This document shows positions 4,416 through 5,629 of a stretch of DNA of 5,629 bases, piece after piece; position 1 is the stretch's first letter, and the number at the start of each line of letters is the position of its first letter. The position numbers and the translations under genes were made by a program. Source of the DNA: Pirellulaceae bacterium. GTDB taxonomy: Bacteria; Planctomycetota; Planctomycetia; Pirellulales; Pirellulaceae. Below the pieces are notes generated by a model. It saw only the letters and a program-made list of their open reading frames with translations. It was not told where the DNA came from and searched no databases. The DNA lies in contig JADLDX010000836.1 of assembly GCA_020846515.1 (NCBI GenBank), positions 1-5,629 on the forward strand, given 5' to 3'.

Positions 4416-5330
4416 CAGCCAAGCATCCAGGGCAGTCGCAGCGGACAAACCAAAGCTGATGATCGCATTGACATGAAAAAAGGCAACGTTGACCCGCCCA
4501 AGGTCATCAGGGCGAACTAAGCGATGCTGCACGATCACCAAACCGGCGACGACGGCCAAGCAACCAAAGTACACCGCGCCTAACTGCAATTGCGGAAAAA
4601 ACCAGGGCCAAGCGGCCAGCACCACTAACATCAACGAATGAGCGATGGCGGCAACTTTGAGCGCGCCAGACACTCCGAATCTGGCCGGCACACTATGCAA
4701 TCCCTGCTCGCGATCGAAACCAGCGTCCTGACAAGCATAAACAATGTCAAAGCCCATGACCCACAGGGCAATGGCCAAAGCTAAGCCTACGGCCGGTCCA
4801 ATATCACTGGGATCCATCAGCACCTGCTCGCCACGCACGGCCAGCCAGGCACAAACCGGAGAAAGCGCCAGCGCGATACCTAACCAGAGGTGCGCCGCGC
4901 TGGTAAAACGCTTGGCATAGCTGTAACCGCAGATCCATGCCAACACCGGCACAGCTCCAACCAGCGGAATCCAGTTGGGCAAGAACAAAGCGCAACTGGC
5001 TATGAAGCCCAAGGTCATTAAACCAAAAAACGCCCACACGCCTGAACTGGATAATCGGCCGCTGGGTAGATGCCTGGTCGCAGTTCGTGGGTTACGAGCA
5101 TCGATGGCTGCGTCTACCAGGCGATTAAAAGCCATCGCCGCAGAACGTGCCGTCACCATACACGCAATCACTGCCCCGGTTCTCCAGAGCAACAATCCAC
5201 CCGTAGGCTCGATTGACTGAGGCACCACTGCGGCCAAGACTACACCCAAAAGGGCGAACGGCAAAGCAAACACTGTATGGCTGAAACGAATCAGTTCCAG
5301 GTAGTTGCGGAGTTGGATTGGCGTGGTCAT
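4410..5330 (-). CDS. ubiA: UbiA-family aromatic prenyltransferase (UbiA/MqnP-like)
   Basis: A 306-residue integral membrane enzyme that transfers a polyprenyl chain from polyprenyl diphosphate to an aromatic ring acceptor in quinone synthesis. Both Asp-rich motifs are intact: N69-R-L-V-D73-A-A-I-D77 followed by ARNPRTATRHLPSG, and D195-I-V-Y-A-C-Q-D202-A-G-F-D206 followed by GLHSVPARFG. These bind the Mg2+-diphosphate. About eight hydrophobic helices are spread over residues 20-300, the length is usual for the family, and the end AFFHVNAIIS is typical of the subgroup called putative 4-hydroxybenzoate polyprenyltransferase. That subgroup includes MqnP of the futalosine menaquinone route, and I suspect this role in a planctomycete, so the symbol marks the family rather than the acceptor. 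The ATG at 5330 matches the family N-terminus (MTTPIQLRNYLELIRFSHTVFALPFA); no Shine-Dalgarno is visible before it, and a longer frame from a GTG at 5459 has an unconvincing polar extension. The stop codon lies in a repeat. Confidence 0.92.
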   Translation of the reverse strand: MTTPIQLRNYLELIRFSHTVFALPFALLGVVLAAVVPQSIEPTGGLLLWRTGAVIACMVTARSAAMAFNRLVDAAIDARNPRTATRHLPSGRLSSSGVWAFFGLMTLGFIASCALFLPNWIPLVGAVPVLAWICGYSYAKRFTSAAHLWLGIALALSPVCAWLAVRGEQVLMDPSDIGPAVGLALAIALWVMGFDIVYACQDAGFDREQGLHSVPARFGVSGALKVAAIAHSLMLVVLAAWPWFFPQLQLGAVYFGCLAVVAGLVIVQHRLVRPDDLGRVNVAFFHVNAIISFGLSAATALDAWLL

Positions 5331-5540
5331 AGGGAATGATGCCGGTTGAGTGATGATTGACGCTCTTTCCTGGAACGTTGAATTAGTACTACCAAATGGG
5401 CAATGTGCATTCGTCCTGTGTTTGGACGATGAATTCCCTAAACATTTCGACGCGTCCACGTGCTTAACAAGCCCCAGATTGATTCATCCCGTTTACCGCA
5501 AGGGCAACGCTGTGAAGCATTTTTGCTCGTGAAACCCGGC

Positions 5541-5617
5541 ATTTGTAGCGGTTGGGCGCAAGCCCTCCGGTTCCTATAACTACCGGGATATACCGGACGG
5601 CTTGCGCCGTTCCGCTT
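5541..5617. repeat. Inverted pair of family-1 REP-like hairpins (REPIN-like)
   Basis: Two hairpins of the same family as those at 848-1018 face each other. The first, 5549-5569 (+), has the head GTAG at 5545-5548, outer CGG/CCG, stem GGGC/GCCC and loop GCAA. The second, 5594-5614 (-), has outer CGG/CCG, stem CGGC/GCCG and loop GCAA. The 24-nt spacer is ATAACTACCG-rich and not related to the repeat. The pair lies upstream of the prenyltransferase, about 220 nt before its ATG. The gene to the right is out of view. Confidence 0.8.
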
Positions 5618-5629
5618 CTAAAATGCTTC

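Noticed and set aside
4123..4422. Minus-strand frame of 99 codons with the repeated peptide RVAERFGYM
   Set aside because: The peptide repeat comes from the tandem hairpin DNA repeats, the frame overlaps the ends of both neighbouring genes, and there is no ribosome site or recognisable domain.
5350..5532. Plus-strand frame of 60 codons upstream of the prenyltransferase
   Set aside because: It has no ribosome site or domain and lies in the presumed promoter region of the divergent real gene.

Overview
The window looks like chromosomal DNA of a planctomycete, probably from the Pirellulales group. The evidence is a set of intergenic hairpin repeats of the kind I associate with those genomes, a small secreted protein and an HTH/acidic-repeat/membrane protein whose layouts fit planctomycete families as I remember them, and moderate-to-high GC with AT-rich gaps. 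No database search was possible, so the taxon is an inference.

Layout. Positions 1-174 (+) hold the last 57 codons of a hotdog-fold acyl-CoA thioesterase-like gene. After a 102-nt gap comes a 183-residue protein with two membrane helices and an NTF2-like tail (277-828, +). A gap between convergent genes (829-1060) holds four copies of a GNRA-loop REP-like hairpin. Every remaining gene is on the minus strand. These are an RraA/HMG-aldolase-like protein (1061-1813), a 455-residue protein with an excisionase-type HTH, a long Gly/Ser/Asp repeat region and one C-terminal membrane helix (1959-3326), a small exported protein (3815-4135), and a UbiA-family prenyltransferase (4410-5330). The gap between the HTH protein and the RraA-like gene (1814-1958) contains a strong intrinsic terminator and a separate palindrome. 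The gap 3327-3814 has no convincing gene, but it has a 166-nt stretch closed by a 16-bp inverted repeat. The gap 4136-4409 is filled by two other hairpin-repeat families. The right edge (5541-5629) has an inverted pair of the first hairpin family.

The genes do not form one clear pathway. The prenyltransferase should act in quinone synthesis and the RraA-like enzyme may cleave or decarboxylate a pyruvate-type keto acid, but the gaps and terminator argue for mostly separate transcription units. The most interesting content is the intergenic hairpins, which form three architectures, often with a GTAG-type head and, in one family, with covarying stems, and the membrane-anchored acidic HTH protein. 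No defence system, phage, CRISPR array, rRNA or tRNA was seen.
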